Origin: Novacetimonas cocois
GTDB lineage: Bacteria > Pseudomonadota > Alphaproteobacteria > Acetobacterales > Acetobacteraceae
DNA length: 64,000 bases
Direction: 5' to 3'
Assembly: GCF_003311635.1 (NCBI RefSeq)
Contig: NZ_QEXL01000002.1
Coordinates: 186,001-250,000, forward strand
This document shows, one piece after another, positions 7,815-17,103 of this stretch (position 1 is its first letter; every line of letters starts with the position of its first letter). Below the pieces are notes generated by a model. It was given only the letters and a program-made list of their open reading frames with translations. It made no database searches and was not told the DNA's origin. A program made the position numbers and the translations under genes.

Positions 7815-10466
7815 ATGGCCCCTTTACACATCCACAGCATGACCATCCCCTCCCCCGAAGGCGCCACCCCGGCCATGGCGCAATGGTTCGCCCTCAAGGC
7901 GGAGCATCCCGAAGCCCTGCTGTTTTTCAGGATGGGCGACTTCTACGAACTGTTCTTCGCCGATGCGGAGGCGGCAGCGGCGGCACTTGACATCTCGCTG
8001 ACGGCGCGGGGCACCCATGCGGGCGCGCCCATCGCGATGTGCGGCGTGCCGGTCCATGCGGCGCCGGCCTATCTCGCACGGCTGATCCGCCGTGGCTTTC
8101 GCGTGTCCGTCGCGGAACAGACCGAGGCCCCGCGCAAGGGACGCGGCGCGGCGAAAGGCCCCCTGCGGCGCGAGGTCGTGCGGCTGGTCACCCCCGGCAC
8201 CCTGACCGAGGACGAACTGTTGGAGGCGGGACGCCAGAACCTGCTGGCCTGCATCGTGGCCGACCGGTCCCACGCGCGGCTGGGCGTGGCGTGGATCGAC
8301 ATTTCCACCGGCCTGTTCGAAACCGCCAGCCTCGGGGCGGAGGGGCTGCAGGACCTGCTGGGACGGCTGGACCCGGCGGAAATCCTGTGTGCCGAGGATA
8401 TCGCGCTGGGCGATTTCGCCGGCCGCCGCGCACCACCCGTCATCCCCGTCGCGGCCGCCGTCGCGCGCACGCGCATGGCCGAGACGTTCGGCGCGGCCAG
8501 CCTTGACGCGTTCGGCACGTTTTCGGACGAGGAAGCCATGGCGGGCGCCACCGCCATCGACTACATCCGCCGCAGCCAGGCGGGACAGCTGCCGCGCCTG
8601 TCGCGCCCGCAGCCCCATGACAGCACGGATGTCCTTGGCCTCGACCCCGCGACACGCGCCAGCCTCGACCTGCTGCGCACCCGCGACGGGGAAAACACGC
8701 ACACCCTGTTCGCCGCCGTCGACCGCACGGTGACGGCGGCGGGCAGCCGCCTGCTGAGCGAATGGATCGCCGCCCCCCTGACGGACGTGGCGCGCATCAC
8801 CGCGCGTCAGGACGCGTGGACGTGGCTGCTGGACAAGCCACAGGTGCGCCAGTCCCTTCGCGATGCGCTACGTCCCGCGCCCGACGTGGCGCGCGCGCTG
8901 GGCCGCCTGTCGCTGGGGCGGGGGCAGCCACGCGACGCGGCGGCGATCCGCACGGCGCTGTCCACCGCGCGACAGGTCGCGGCCATCGTGCGCGCCACGA
9001 CGGATGTCCCGGCGCTGGTCCTGCGCGCCACCGCGCACCTGGACAAGGCGACGGAGCTTGAGGCGCTGCTGGCCCGCGCCCTGTCCGACAGCCTGCCCGC
9101 GCGGCTGGAGGATGGCGGCGTCATCGCAGGCGGATATGACGCCGAACTCGACAGCGAACGCGAACTGCGCGATGGCAGCCGCCGGGTCGTCGCCGCCCTG
9201 CAGCAGGAATATGCCGATGAGTTCGGCATCTCCAACCTCAAGATCCGCCACCATGCGCAGCTTGGCTACGTGATCGAGGTGCCGTCGGCCGCCTCCGCCC
9301 GGCTGAAGGGCCGCGACGACCTGATCCTGCGTCAGGGCACCGCCAGCGCCGCGCGGTTTTCCACCGATCGCCTCGTCACCCTCGACCAGCGCATCATCGA
9401 GGCCGCCGAGCACGCGGCCGCGCGTGAACGCGCCCTGTTCACGCAGCTTGTCCAGCGCATACTCGACGAACCGGCGCTTCCCGACATCGCAACCGCGCTG
9501 GCGGTCCTCGATATCGTGCAGTCGTGCGCCGAACTGGCGGGCGGGGGAACATGGTGCCGCGCCGCCATCAGCGACGACACCACGTTCGACCTGACCGACT
9601 GCCGCCACCCGGTGGTGGAGGCGGCGCTGCCGCGCGACGCGCGATTTACCCCCAACAGCTGCGACCTGTCGCCCGACCGGCGCGTCATGCTGCTGACGGG
9701 GCCGAACATGGCGGGCAAGTCAACCTTCCTGCGGCAGACGGCGCTGGCGGTCATCCTGGCGCAGGCGGGACTGCCGGTCTGTGCCACGGCCGCGCGCATC
9801 GGCATCGTCGATCGCCTGTTTTCACGCGTGGGCGCGGCGGACGACCTGGCGCGCGGGCGTTCCACCTTCATGGTGGAAATGACGGAAACGGCCGCGATCC
9901 TGAACCAGGCCGGCCCGCGTTCTCTGGTCGTGGTCGATGAAATCGGGCGCGGGACGGCAACACTCGACGGGCTGGCAATCGCGTGGGCCGTGCTGGAGGC
10001 CATGCATTCGACGCTGCGGTGCCGGGCGATATTCGCGACGCATTTCCACGAACTCTCCGAACTGGCCGAAAGCCTGCCGCGCCTTGCGCCCCATACGATG
10101 AGCGTGCGCGAATGGAAGGGCGAGGTGATTTTCCAGCACGAAGTCATCGCCGGGACGGCGCGGCGCAGTTGGGGCGTGCATGTCGCGCGGCTGGCGGGCG
10201 TGCCCGAACCCGTGGTAAAACGGGCCGGACGCCTGCTGGCGGGACTGGAGAAGGAACGCCATGCCGCGGCCCCCGCCCTGCCACTGTTCGAACGGGTGGG
10301 CGCGTCCCCGGCGGCGGCGGAGCCGGACAGGCCCGCACTGCCGGAAAAAGTGATCGAGATGGTCATCGCCCTCGATCCCGACGGACTGACCCCGCGCACG
10401 GCGCTCGACACCCTTTACCAGTTAAAAAAACTCCTACATTCCAGTAAGGAACCTCTGGACCCGTAA
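7815..10466 (+). CDS. mutS: DNA mismatch repair protein MutS
   Basis: MutS recognises mismatches and recruits MutL. Domain I holds the mismatch-wedge motif MGDFYELFF near residue 40. The clamp and core follow, and the ABC ATPase has Walker A GPNMAGKSTF near residue 630, the RSTFMVEM segment, and the signature/Walker B DEIGRGTATLDGLAIAW near 705. The ATFATH-equivalent is FATHFHEL, and the C-terminal helix-turn-helix dimer region is present. Length 883 is standard. ATG 7815 gives MAPLHIHSM; a second ATG at 7839 is an alternative. glnD follows after 58 bp. Confidence 0.98.
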   Translation: MAPLHIHSMTIPSPEGATPAMAQWFALKAEHPEALLFFRMGDFYELFFADAEAAAAALDISLTARGTHAGAPIAMCGVPVHAAPAYLARLIRRGFRVSVAEQTEAPRKGRGAAKGPLRREVVRLVTPGTLTEDELLEAGRQNLLACIVADRSHARLGVAWIDISTGLFETASLGAEGLQDLLGRLDPAEILCAEDIALGDFAGRRAPPVIPVAAAVARTRMAETFGAASLDAFGTFSDEEAMAGATAIDYIRRSQAGQLPRLSRPQPHDSTDVLGLDPATRASLDLLRTRDGENTHTLFAAVDRTVTAAGSRLLSEWIAAPLTDVARITARQDAWTWLLDKPQVRQSLRDALRPAPDVARALGRLSLGRGQPRDAAAIRTALSTARQVAAIVRATTDVPALVLRATAHLDKATELEALLARALSDSLPARLEDGGVIAGGYDAELDSERELRDGSRRVVAALQQEYADEFGISNLKIRHHAQLGYVIEVPSAASARLKGRDDLILRQGTASAARFSTDRLVTLDQRIIEAAEHAAARERALFTQLVQRILDEPALPDIATALAVLDIVQSCAELAGGGTWCRAAISDDTTFDLTDCRHPVVEAALPRDARFTPNSCDLSPDRRVMLLTGPNMAGKSTFLRQTALAVILAQAGLPVCATAARIGIVDRLFSRVGAADDLARGRSTFMVEMTETAAILNQAGPRSLVVVDEIGRGTATLDGLAIAWAVLEAMHSTLRCRAIFATHFHELSELAESLPRLAPHTMSVREWKGEVIFQHEVIAGTARRSWGVHVARLAGVPEPVVKRAGRLLAGLEKERHAAAPALPLFERVGASPAAAEPDRPALPEKVIEMVIALDPDGLTPRTALDTLYQLKKLLHSSKEPLDP

Positions 10467-10524
10467 CAGCAAAGACCGGCACACTCATCCGGCCATTCGC
10501 CCAAAGGACGCCGATCACACCCCG

Positions 10525-13410
10525 ATGCCGAGCCATGCCCACGCCTCCTCCACTGTCGAGGACATGACCCTTGCCCTGCGCGAGACGCTAGGGCTGAGCG
10601 GTCCTCATGCCCCGTGTCCGTCGCGTGAAGAGGCGATCAGCCTGTTCCGCAGGCATCTGGCGCATTTCCAGACGCATGTGCGCGAGGAGTTCGAGGCCCA
10701 CCGCCTTGGCGGAGCGGCGGCGGGCAAGCTGCTGGCGGCATATACGGACGGAATGATCCGCACGCTGTGCGATTTCGCGACCCGCAGCGTCCCTGCCGAG
10801 TCGCAGGAAGAGGACGACATCAGTTTCGCCATCACCGCGACGGGGGGGTACGGGCGCGGGCTGCTGGCGCCCTTCAGCGATATCGACCTGCTGTTCCTGA
10901 CGTCCGATACGCCATCGGACAACGTGCGCGGCATTGTCGAATACATCCTGTATTTCCTGTGGGACCTGGGGCTGAAGGTCGGGCACGCGACGCGCACCAT
11001 CGACGAATGCATTACCGAGGCGGAGGCCGACACCACCGTGCGCACCACGCTGCTGGACGCGCGGCTGCTGGCGGGGGATGCCAACCTGTTCGCCATGTTC
11101 GAGGCCCGTTACATCGTGGCCTGCGTCACGGTGGGCGCGGCGTCCTTCATCACGGACAAGCGGCGTGAGCGCGCGGCCCGCCACCACCGTTTCGGCGACA
11201 GTCCCTATCTGGTGGAACCCAACGTCAAGGAAGGGCGCGGCGGCCTGCGGGACCTGCAGACGCTTTACTGGATGTGCCGCTATACCTTCGGCACGCGCCA
11301 TGTCTCCGACCTGCTGGCGCCGGGGTTCAACACGCTGGGCCTGCTGACGGAGCAGGAGGCGAAACGCGCGCGGCGGTCGTGGGATTTCCTGTGGCGGGTG
11401 CGTTTTCACCTGCACTACGTCTCCGGCCGGGCGGAGGAACGCCTGACCTTCGACGTGCAGCCGGTGGTTGGCGGGCGGATGGGATATACCCGCCATGGCC
11501 GACAGGTCGGGGTGGAACGCTTCATGCGCCACTACTTCCTGACGGTGCGCGAGGTGATGCGCCTGACGCTGGTGCTGGAGCCCGCGGTGCTGCGCCAGGC
11601 GCTGGGTCCCATCGCCAACGCGCCACAGGCCGACACGCAGATGCGCGACGCGGGCTTTACCGTCATGGATGGCCGCATCCTGCCCGAACGCGGAACCTCC
11701 TTCGAGCATGAGCCCATCCAGATGATGCGGCTGCTGGCCTGGGCGAAAAAGCGCAAGCTGCCGATCCATCCCCTTGCGATGCAGCAGATGATCCGATGGG
11801 AACGCCATGCGGCCAGCCTGCGCGGCAATCCCGAATCCGCCGCCATTTTCCTTGACCTGATGTGCGGCACCCCGCCCGATCGCCCGCGCCATGCCACATC
11901 CGGCGCGGCGCAGGGCGATGACGCACCCAGTTTCCACCAGATGGACGAGGGACGGCGCAAGGGGAACGCCTACTGGCTGCATATCCTCAATGAAACCGGG
12001 CTGATGGGACGGCTGCTGCCGGACTGGTCGCGGGTCGTGGGGCAGATGCAGTTCGACACCTATCACGTCTTTACGGTGGACGAGCACATCATCGACGCGC
12101 TGCATATCCTGGAGCGGGTCGAGCATGGCGCGATGGCCGACGAAATCCCGCTGGCCTATGAACTGGCGCGAAACCTGCATTCGCGCCGTGCGCTGTATGT
12201 GGCGGTCCTGCTGCATGACATCGCAAAGGGACGCGGGGGCGACCATTCCGAAATCGGTTCCGAAATCGCGCTGCATGTCTGTCCAGAACTGGGCATGGAC
12301 AGCGAGGAGACCGAGACGGTCTCATGGCTGGTGCTGCATCACCTGCTGCTTAGTCACACGGCGTTCCAGCGCGATATCGACGATCCCAAGACGATCCTCG
12401 ACCTTGCCGACATCATCCAGTCGCCCGAGCGGCTCCGCCTGCTGCTGCTGCTGACCATCGTGGACATGCGCGCCGTTGGCCCGCGCGTGTGGAACGCATG
12501 GAAGGCGACGCTGCTGAACGAGCTTTACATACGCGTGGCGGAAGTCCTCGAAGGCAGCATGGCGACGACGGAGCGTGACGTGCGCGTGGCCCGCGCCAAG
12601 GCCGCGACCGCCCAGTGGCTGGCCGAGGACGGGCTGCCCGAAAAGGACATCACCCATTTCATGGGGCTTGGCTATGGCAGTTACTGGCTGTCGTTCGACC
12701 GCGATACCCATCGCCGCCATATCCGCCTGATTACCGATTCGGAAGCGCGCGAATCCCCCCTGACGATCGAATCGCAGCCCATTCCCGCGCGTGGCGTCAC
12801 CGAAGTCACGATCTATGCCGGCGACCATCCGGGGCTGTTTTCGCGCATCGCCGGCGCGGTCGCCATTGCCGGCGCGTCCATCGTGGATGCGCGCATCCAC
12901 ACCATGACCAACGGCATGGCGCTGGATACGCTGTGGATACAGGATGCGGACGGCGCGGCGTTCGAGGAACCGCAGCAGCTGGCCCGCCTGTCGATGCTGG
13001 TGGAACAGGCGATGTCGGGACGCATCAACATCAGCCGCGAAATCGCCGGATGCGGGCGGCGCGGCAGCGGCCGGCGCATGCGCGCCATCCATGTCCCGCC
13101 ACGCGTGGTGATGGACAACCGGGCCTCCAATGCCTGCACGGTCATTGAAATCAACGGGCGCGACCGTCCCGGCCTGCTGCATGACATCACCGCGACCATC
13201 AGCGACCAGAAGCTGCAGATCGCCTCCGCCCACATCACGACCTATGGCGTGCGGGCGGTTGACGTCTTTTACGTCAAGGACCTTTTCGGGCTGAAAATCA
13301 CGGACCAGTCCCGGCTGGACACCATCCGCCAGGCCCTGCTGTCGGGTCTTCAGAAGGCGGAGGCGGATGCCACGCGCCTGACCTCGCAGTTCGACAGCAT
13401 CACGATCTGA
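10525..13410 (+). CDS. glnD: bifunctional [protein-PII] uridylyltransferase / uridylyl-removing enzyme
   Basis: GlnD senses glutamine and adds or removes UMP on PII proteins, setting glutamine synthetase activity and nitrogen gene expression. All four modules are visible: the nucleotidyltransferase motif GGYGRGLLAPFSDIDLLFL near residue 110, the GlnE/GlnD middle region (VEPNVKEGRGGLRDLQT), the HD hydrolase motif LLHDIAKGRGGDHSEIG near 563, and two C-terminal ACT domains (starting TIYAGDHPGLFSRIAGAVA and EINGRDRPGLLHDITATIS). Length 961 is typical of alphaproteobacteria. Its last 11 bp overlap the convergent TPR-glycosyltransferase gene. The window also holds gltBD, the next step in ammonium assimilation. 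Confidence 0.98.
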   Translation: MPSHAHASSTVEDMTLALRETLGLSGPHAPCPSREEAISLFRRHLAHFQTHVREEFEAHRLGGAAAGKLLAAYTDGMIRTLCDFATRSVPAESQEEDDISFAITATGGYGRGLLAPFSDIDLLFLTSDTPSDNVRGIVEYILYFLWDLGLKVGHATRTIDECITEAEADTTVRTTLLDARLLAGDANLFAMFEARYIVACVTVGAASFITDKRRERAARHHRFGDSPYLVEPNVKEGRGGLRDLQTLYWMCRYTFGTRHVSDLLAPGFNTLGLLTEQEAKRARRSWDFLWRVRFHLHYVSGRAEERLTFDVQPVVGGRMGYTRHGRQVGVERFMRHYFLTVREVMRLTLVLEPAVLRQALGPIANAPQADTQMRDAGFTVMDGRILPERGTSFEHEPIQMMRLLAWAKKRKLPIHPLAMQQMIRWERHAASLRGNPESAAIFLDLMCGTPPDRPRHATSGAAQGDDAPSFHQMDEGRRKGNAYWLHILNETGLMGRLLPDWSRVVGQMQFDTYHVFTVDEHIIDALHILERVEHGAMADEIPLAYELARNLHSRRALYVAVLLHDIAKGRGGDHSEIGSEIALHVCPELGMDSEETETVSWLVLHHLLLSHTAFQRDIDDPKTILDLADIIQSPERLRLLLLLTIVDMRAVGPRVWNAWKATLLNELYIRVAEVLEGSMATTERDVRVARAKAATAQWLAEDGLPEKDITHFMGLGYGSYWLSFDRDTHRRHIRLITDSEARESPLTIESQPIPARGVTEVTIYAGDHPGLFSRIAGAVAIAGASIVDARIHTMTNGMALDTLWIQDADGAAFEEPQQLARLSMLVEQAMSGRINISREIAGCGRRGSGRRMRAIHVPPRVVMDNRASNACTVIEINGRDRPGLLHDITATISDQKLQIASAHITTYGVRAVDVFYVKDLFGLKITDQSRLDTIRQALLSGLQKAEADATRLTSQFDSITI

Positions 13411-15349
13411 CGTCCCGCGCCGCGCGCCAGTCGCGCAGCGCGTCGCGCACCTGCATCAGGACATCATCCCACGAATCGGGCGGCAGGCCGCATTCCGCCT
13501 GCCGGAACTGCCGCAGGTGGGGATACCAGCAGCTTCCCCGCTGCCCATAGGGCGAAGCCCCGCCCCCATCCAGCGCGGCGGACCAGCGCCAGTCCCCGCC
13601 ATGGCGGTTCAGCAGCCAGACCGGCCATCCCATCGCACCGGCAAGATGCGCAACCATCGTATCCACGCAGATCACCAGATCCAGCGTGGCGATGACCCGC
13701 GCCGTCGCCATCACGTCATCCATCGCGGGGATTTCCATGGGGAACGGCAGCTCATCCGCCGTCGCCCCATGTTGCAGGCTGACGAACTCCACCCCTTCCA
13801 CATCACGCAGCAACGCCATCCGCGCCGCCGGAATCGAACGCAGCCTGTCAAAACGGTACTGCGCGTTCCCCGACCAGCACAGTCCCACCCGGACGCGTGC
13901 CGACCGGCGTGGCGGGCCATGTGGCCCGACACATGCGTCCGCCGGCCGGGGCAGGACATCAAGTCCCAGAAGATGCGGCAGGCTGAACAGGTCGCATTGC
14001 GCGAAAACTCCTGCGGGATATCTGTCATCAGGTGCGATAATTTCCACACGCGACCCGACTGGCGCGCCTGTCCGGTCACGCAGGCTGCGTGCAAGGCGGT
14101 GCAGCGCGGGCGGCAGCACCAGCACCACCCGCCATCGCCGCGCCAGCAGCGGGACATAACGCAGGAACTGGATCGTATCGCCCATGCCCTGCATGGCGCG
14201 CACCACAATCCGGCATTCCGCCCGCGTACCGTCCGCCGCCATGGGGGAACCGTTGGCCACAAGGGCGCGATCACAACAGGGCAGCACGGGATAATGAGTC
14301 ACGACAGCCGGCATGAGCGCATGTCGCGCCTCCCAGCAGGCCCATCCTTCGCCCATGCGTCCCTGCGCCAGCAGGATCGTGCCAAGGTTGAAACGTGCCT
14401 GCGCCCTTGTATGGCTGTCGGCCTCCGCATCCTCCATGACGGCGCGGCACAGGCGGGCGGCCTCATCCCGCCCTTCCCCCTGTTCCGACAGGACGGTGGC
14501 AAGGTTGACGGCAATCCGCCCGTCACGCGGGCGCATGTCACGCGCCATCGACAGGGCCTGCCGCGCGCCCTTCACATCCCCCAGCGCCATGAGGGTCAGG
14601 CCGAGATTGTTGAGGCAGTCCGCATTCGGCATGACATCGGCACAGCGCCGCAGCCATAGCAGGGCGCCCGTGAAATCGCGTTGCGCGAACAGCACCGCAC
14701 CAAGGTTTCCCGCCGCCAGCGCGTCATCGGGCAGATGCCGCAGCCATGCCTCGAGGCTGAGGCGCGCCTCCCCCAGATGACCACAGCCCAGCAGCATCTC
14801 CACCAGTTCATGAAACATCGCCGTATCTTCCACAGGGGAAAGGCGATAGGCCTCGCGCATCCACGATAGGGCATCGTCGCGCCGGTCGCGCCGCCACAGG
14901 AAACGCGCCATGTCGGCGCGGGGCCGCCATGCCTGCGCACCAGCGACCGCGATTGCCTGCGCGCAGGCGGACTCGGCCGTGGCAAAATCGCCGCATGCCT
15001 CGGCAATGCGGGCCTGCGCGGCACAGGCCATCGGATCGCGCGGGGCCTTGAGGATCGCGATGTTCACTGCCGCGCGCGCCTGCGCCAGATGACCGCGCGC
15101 CATCAGCGCGAGGGCGAGCGTCACGTAATAATGCGCCGCCCCCTCGATTTCGATCGCGCGTCCCGCCAGCCCGATCGCAAGGTCATCGCGCCCGCAGGCC
15201 CGCACCACGCACGCCATCCCGTGCAGTGCCCCGGCATTATGCCCGTCACGGCGCAGGACCTGGCGGAAATGTCCCGCCGCCGCCACCGTCTGGCCGCGCG
15301 CCAGCATCCGCATGCCCTGATCGATCGCGTTGGCTGCGCTTCCCGGCAT
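13400..15349 (-). CDS. TPR repeat protein with C-terminal glycosyltransferase-9-like domain
   Basis: The N-terminal ~350 residues are Ala-rich helical repeats with TPR spacing (for example NLGAVLFAQRDFTGALLWL and LNNLGLTLMALGDVKGARQA). The C-terminal ~290 residues resemble the heptosyltransferase/GT-9 fold: QGMGDTIQFLRYVPLLARRW, RVGLCWSGNAQY with a DRLRSIP stretch, FVSLQHGA, and the nucleotide-sugar end DLVICVDTMVAHLAGAMGWP followed by DWRW. Such fusions are often annotated as TPR-containing glycosyltransferases; the acceptor is unknown. I prefer the ATG at 15349, which has AGGAG 11 nt upstream, over a GTG at 15361 that abuts that AGGAG. It is divergent from the M32 peptidase and its 3' end overlaps glnD by 11 bp. 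Confidence 0.85.
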   Translation of the reverse strand: MPGSAANAIDQGMRMLARGQTVAAAGHFRQVLRRDGHNAGALHGMACVVRACGRDDLAIGLAGRAIEIEGAAHYYVTLALALMARGHLAQARAAVNIAILKAPRDPMACAAQARIAEACGDFATAESACAQAIAVAGAQAWRPRADMARFLWRRDRRDDALSWMREAYRLSPVEDTAMFHELVEMLLGCGHLGEARLSLEAWLRHLPDDALAAGNLGAVLFAQRDFTGALLWLRRCADVMPNADCLNNLGLTLMALGDVKGARQALSMARDMRPRDGRIAVNLATVLSEQGEGRDEAARLCRAVMEDAEADSHTRAQARFNLGTILLAQGRMGEGWACWEARHALMPAVVTHYPVLPCCDRALVANGSPMAADGTRAECRIVVRAMQGMGDTIQFLRYVPLLARRWRVVLVLPPALHRLARSLRDRTGAPVGSRVEIIAPDDRYPAGVFAQCDLFSLPHLLGLDVLPRPADACVGPHGPPRRSARVRVGLCWSGNAQYRFDRLRSIPAARMALLRDVEGVEFVSLQHGATADELPFPMEIPAMDDVMATARVIATLDLVICVDTMVAHLAGAMGWPVWLLNRHGGDWRWSAALDGGGASPYGQRGSCWYPHLRQFRQAECGLPPDSWDDVLMQVRDALRDWRAARDVRS

Positions 15350-15404
15350 GGATAAGGCCACTCCTGCTTGCGTGTTACGTCTGACGCCGCCACGCTAGGG
15401 CGCA

Positions 15405-16961
15405 ATGGATAACGACTCCTTTACGTCTGGAAACCGCCCCATGCCTGATGCCGCCCCCACCGCCTCCGCGCTGGCCGCATATGAAACCCTGACCCGCCGC
15501 TTCGCGCAGATGGGCCATATCACCAACGCGCTGGGCATCCTTGGATGGGACAGGGCCACCATGATGCCATCGGGGGCGGCGCACAGCCGTGCCGAAAGTA
15601 TCGCAACCCTGTCGGTCCTGCAGCACGGGATCATGACGGACCCGGAAATGGCCGGACTGCTGGCGGCGGCGGAGGTCGCGGATGATCCGTGGAAGGTCGC
15701 GAACCTGCATGAAATGCGCAGGGTCCACGCCCACGCGGTCGCCGTGCCGTCACGACTGGTGGAGGCGATGTCGCGCGCGTCCTCCCGGTGCGAGATGGCG
15801 TGGCGCACGGCGCGGCGTGACAATGACTTCGCCTCCCTCCTGCCCCTGCTGACGGAGGTGCTCGACCTTACCCGCGAAACCGCGCAGGCAAAGGGGGCGG
15901 CGCTGGGCCTGTCGCCCTATGACGCGCTGCTGGACCAGTATGATCCCGGCACGCGGCAGGATGATATCGACCCGGTGTTTCATCGCCTGTCAACCGAACT
16001 GCCCGGCCTGATCGCCGATGCCCTTGACCACCAGCGCGGACATCGCGTCCCTGCCCTGCCCGGTGGACCATTCGATACGGCGGCGCAGGCGGCGCTGGGA
16101 CACACGATGATGCGCACGGTGGGATTCGACATGTCGCGCGGGCGGCTTGACGTCAGCCTGCATCCCTTCTGCGGCGGGGCGGAGGATGATGTCCGCATCA
16201 CCACGCGTTACGAGGATGGCGATTTCCTCAATGCCCTGATGGGCGTCCTGCATGAAAGCGGACATGCCCTGTATGAACAGGGTCTGCCGCGCGAATGGCA
16301 TGTGCAGCCGGTTGGCAGCGCGCGCGGGATGAGCCTGCATGAAAGCCAGTCGCTGCTGATGGAAATGCAGATCTGCCGGTCGCACGAATTCATGACATGG
16401 GCCGCGCCCGTCGTGGCGCGGGCACTGGGCGGGGACGCGGACGACCCCGCATGGTCGGCCGATACGCTGTACCGGCAGGTGACGCGCGTGCATCCCGGTT
16501 TCATCAGGGTGGACGCGGACGAAATCACCTACCCGGCCCACATCCTTGTCCGTTACGAGATGGAGACGGCGCTGATCAATGGACAGATGTCCCTGCGCGA
16601 CCTGCCCGCCGCCTTCAATGAACGCATCCATGACCTGCTGGGCCTGACGGTGAAGGAAGACCGCCTGGGCTGCCTGCAGGACATTCACTGGCCTTCTGGG
16701 GCGTGGGGCTATTTTCCGACCTATACGCTGGGCGCGATGATCGCGGCACAGCTGCGCGAAGCGGCGCAACGCGACAATCCCGCCCTGATGGAAGAAATCG
16801 GGCGCGGGGATTTCACGTCGCTGCTGTCATGGCTGCGCACGCATGTCCATCATCGCGCCAGCAGCGCGTCCACGCGCGACATCGTGGCCGACGCCACGGG
16901 CGCGCCGCCGGAACCGGATGCCTACCTGCGGCATCTGCGCAGCCGGTATTGCGGGAAATAG
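15405..16961 (+). CDS. M32 family metallocarboxypeptidase (Taq-type)
   Basis: A zinc carboxypeptidase that trims C-terminal residues from peptides in the cytosol. The catalytic HEXXH is HESGHALYEQG near residue 283, and the second-zinc-ligand helix SLHESQSLLMEMQICRS supplies the downstream Glu. Also visible are LGWDRATMMPSGA near residue 45, where the family usually has D-Q-E-T-M-M-P, and the C-terminal GYFPTYTLGAMIAAQL. Length 518 is normal. A second start at 15441 (MPDAAPTAS) is possible. Only 55 bp separate its start from the divergent TPR gene, so the promoters must be compact. Confidence 0.93.
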   Translation: MDNDSFTSGNRPMPDAAPTASALAAYETLTRRFAQMGHITNALGILGWDRATMMPSGAAHSRAESIATLSVLQHGIMTDPEMAGLLAAAEVADDPWKVANLHEMRRVHAHAVAVPSRLVEAMSRASSRCEMAWRTARRDNDFASLLPLLTEVLDLTRETAQAKGAALGLSPYDALLDQYDPGTRQDDIDPVFHRLSTELPGLIADALDHQRGHRVPALPGGPFDTAAQAALGHTMMRTVGFDMSRGRLDVSLHPFCGGAEDDVRITTRYEDGDFLNALMGVLHESGHALYEQGLPREWHVQPVGSARGMSLHESQSLLMEMQICRSHEFMTWAAPVVARALGGDADDPAWSADTLYRQVTRVHPGFIRVDADEITYPAHILVRYEMETALINGQMSLRDLPAAFNERIHDLLGLTVKEDRLGCLQDIHWPSGAWGYFPTYTLGAMIAAQLREAAQRDNPALMEEIGRGDFTSLLSWLRTHVHHRASSASTRDIVADATGAPPEPDAYLRHLRSRYCGK

Positions 16962-17103
16962 GACCGGCCCTTTCCCCTCCCCTGACGCATCCCGCGCTGG
17001 CATCCTGTGACGCCATGTCCCCGTAGCATCTCCCGTGGCATCTCCTGTGGCGATGCCCGTCATTCCGTCGCCCCCCTTGCCATCCGGGGCGGTTCATGGC
17101 GAC

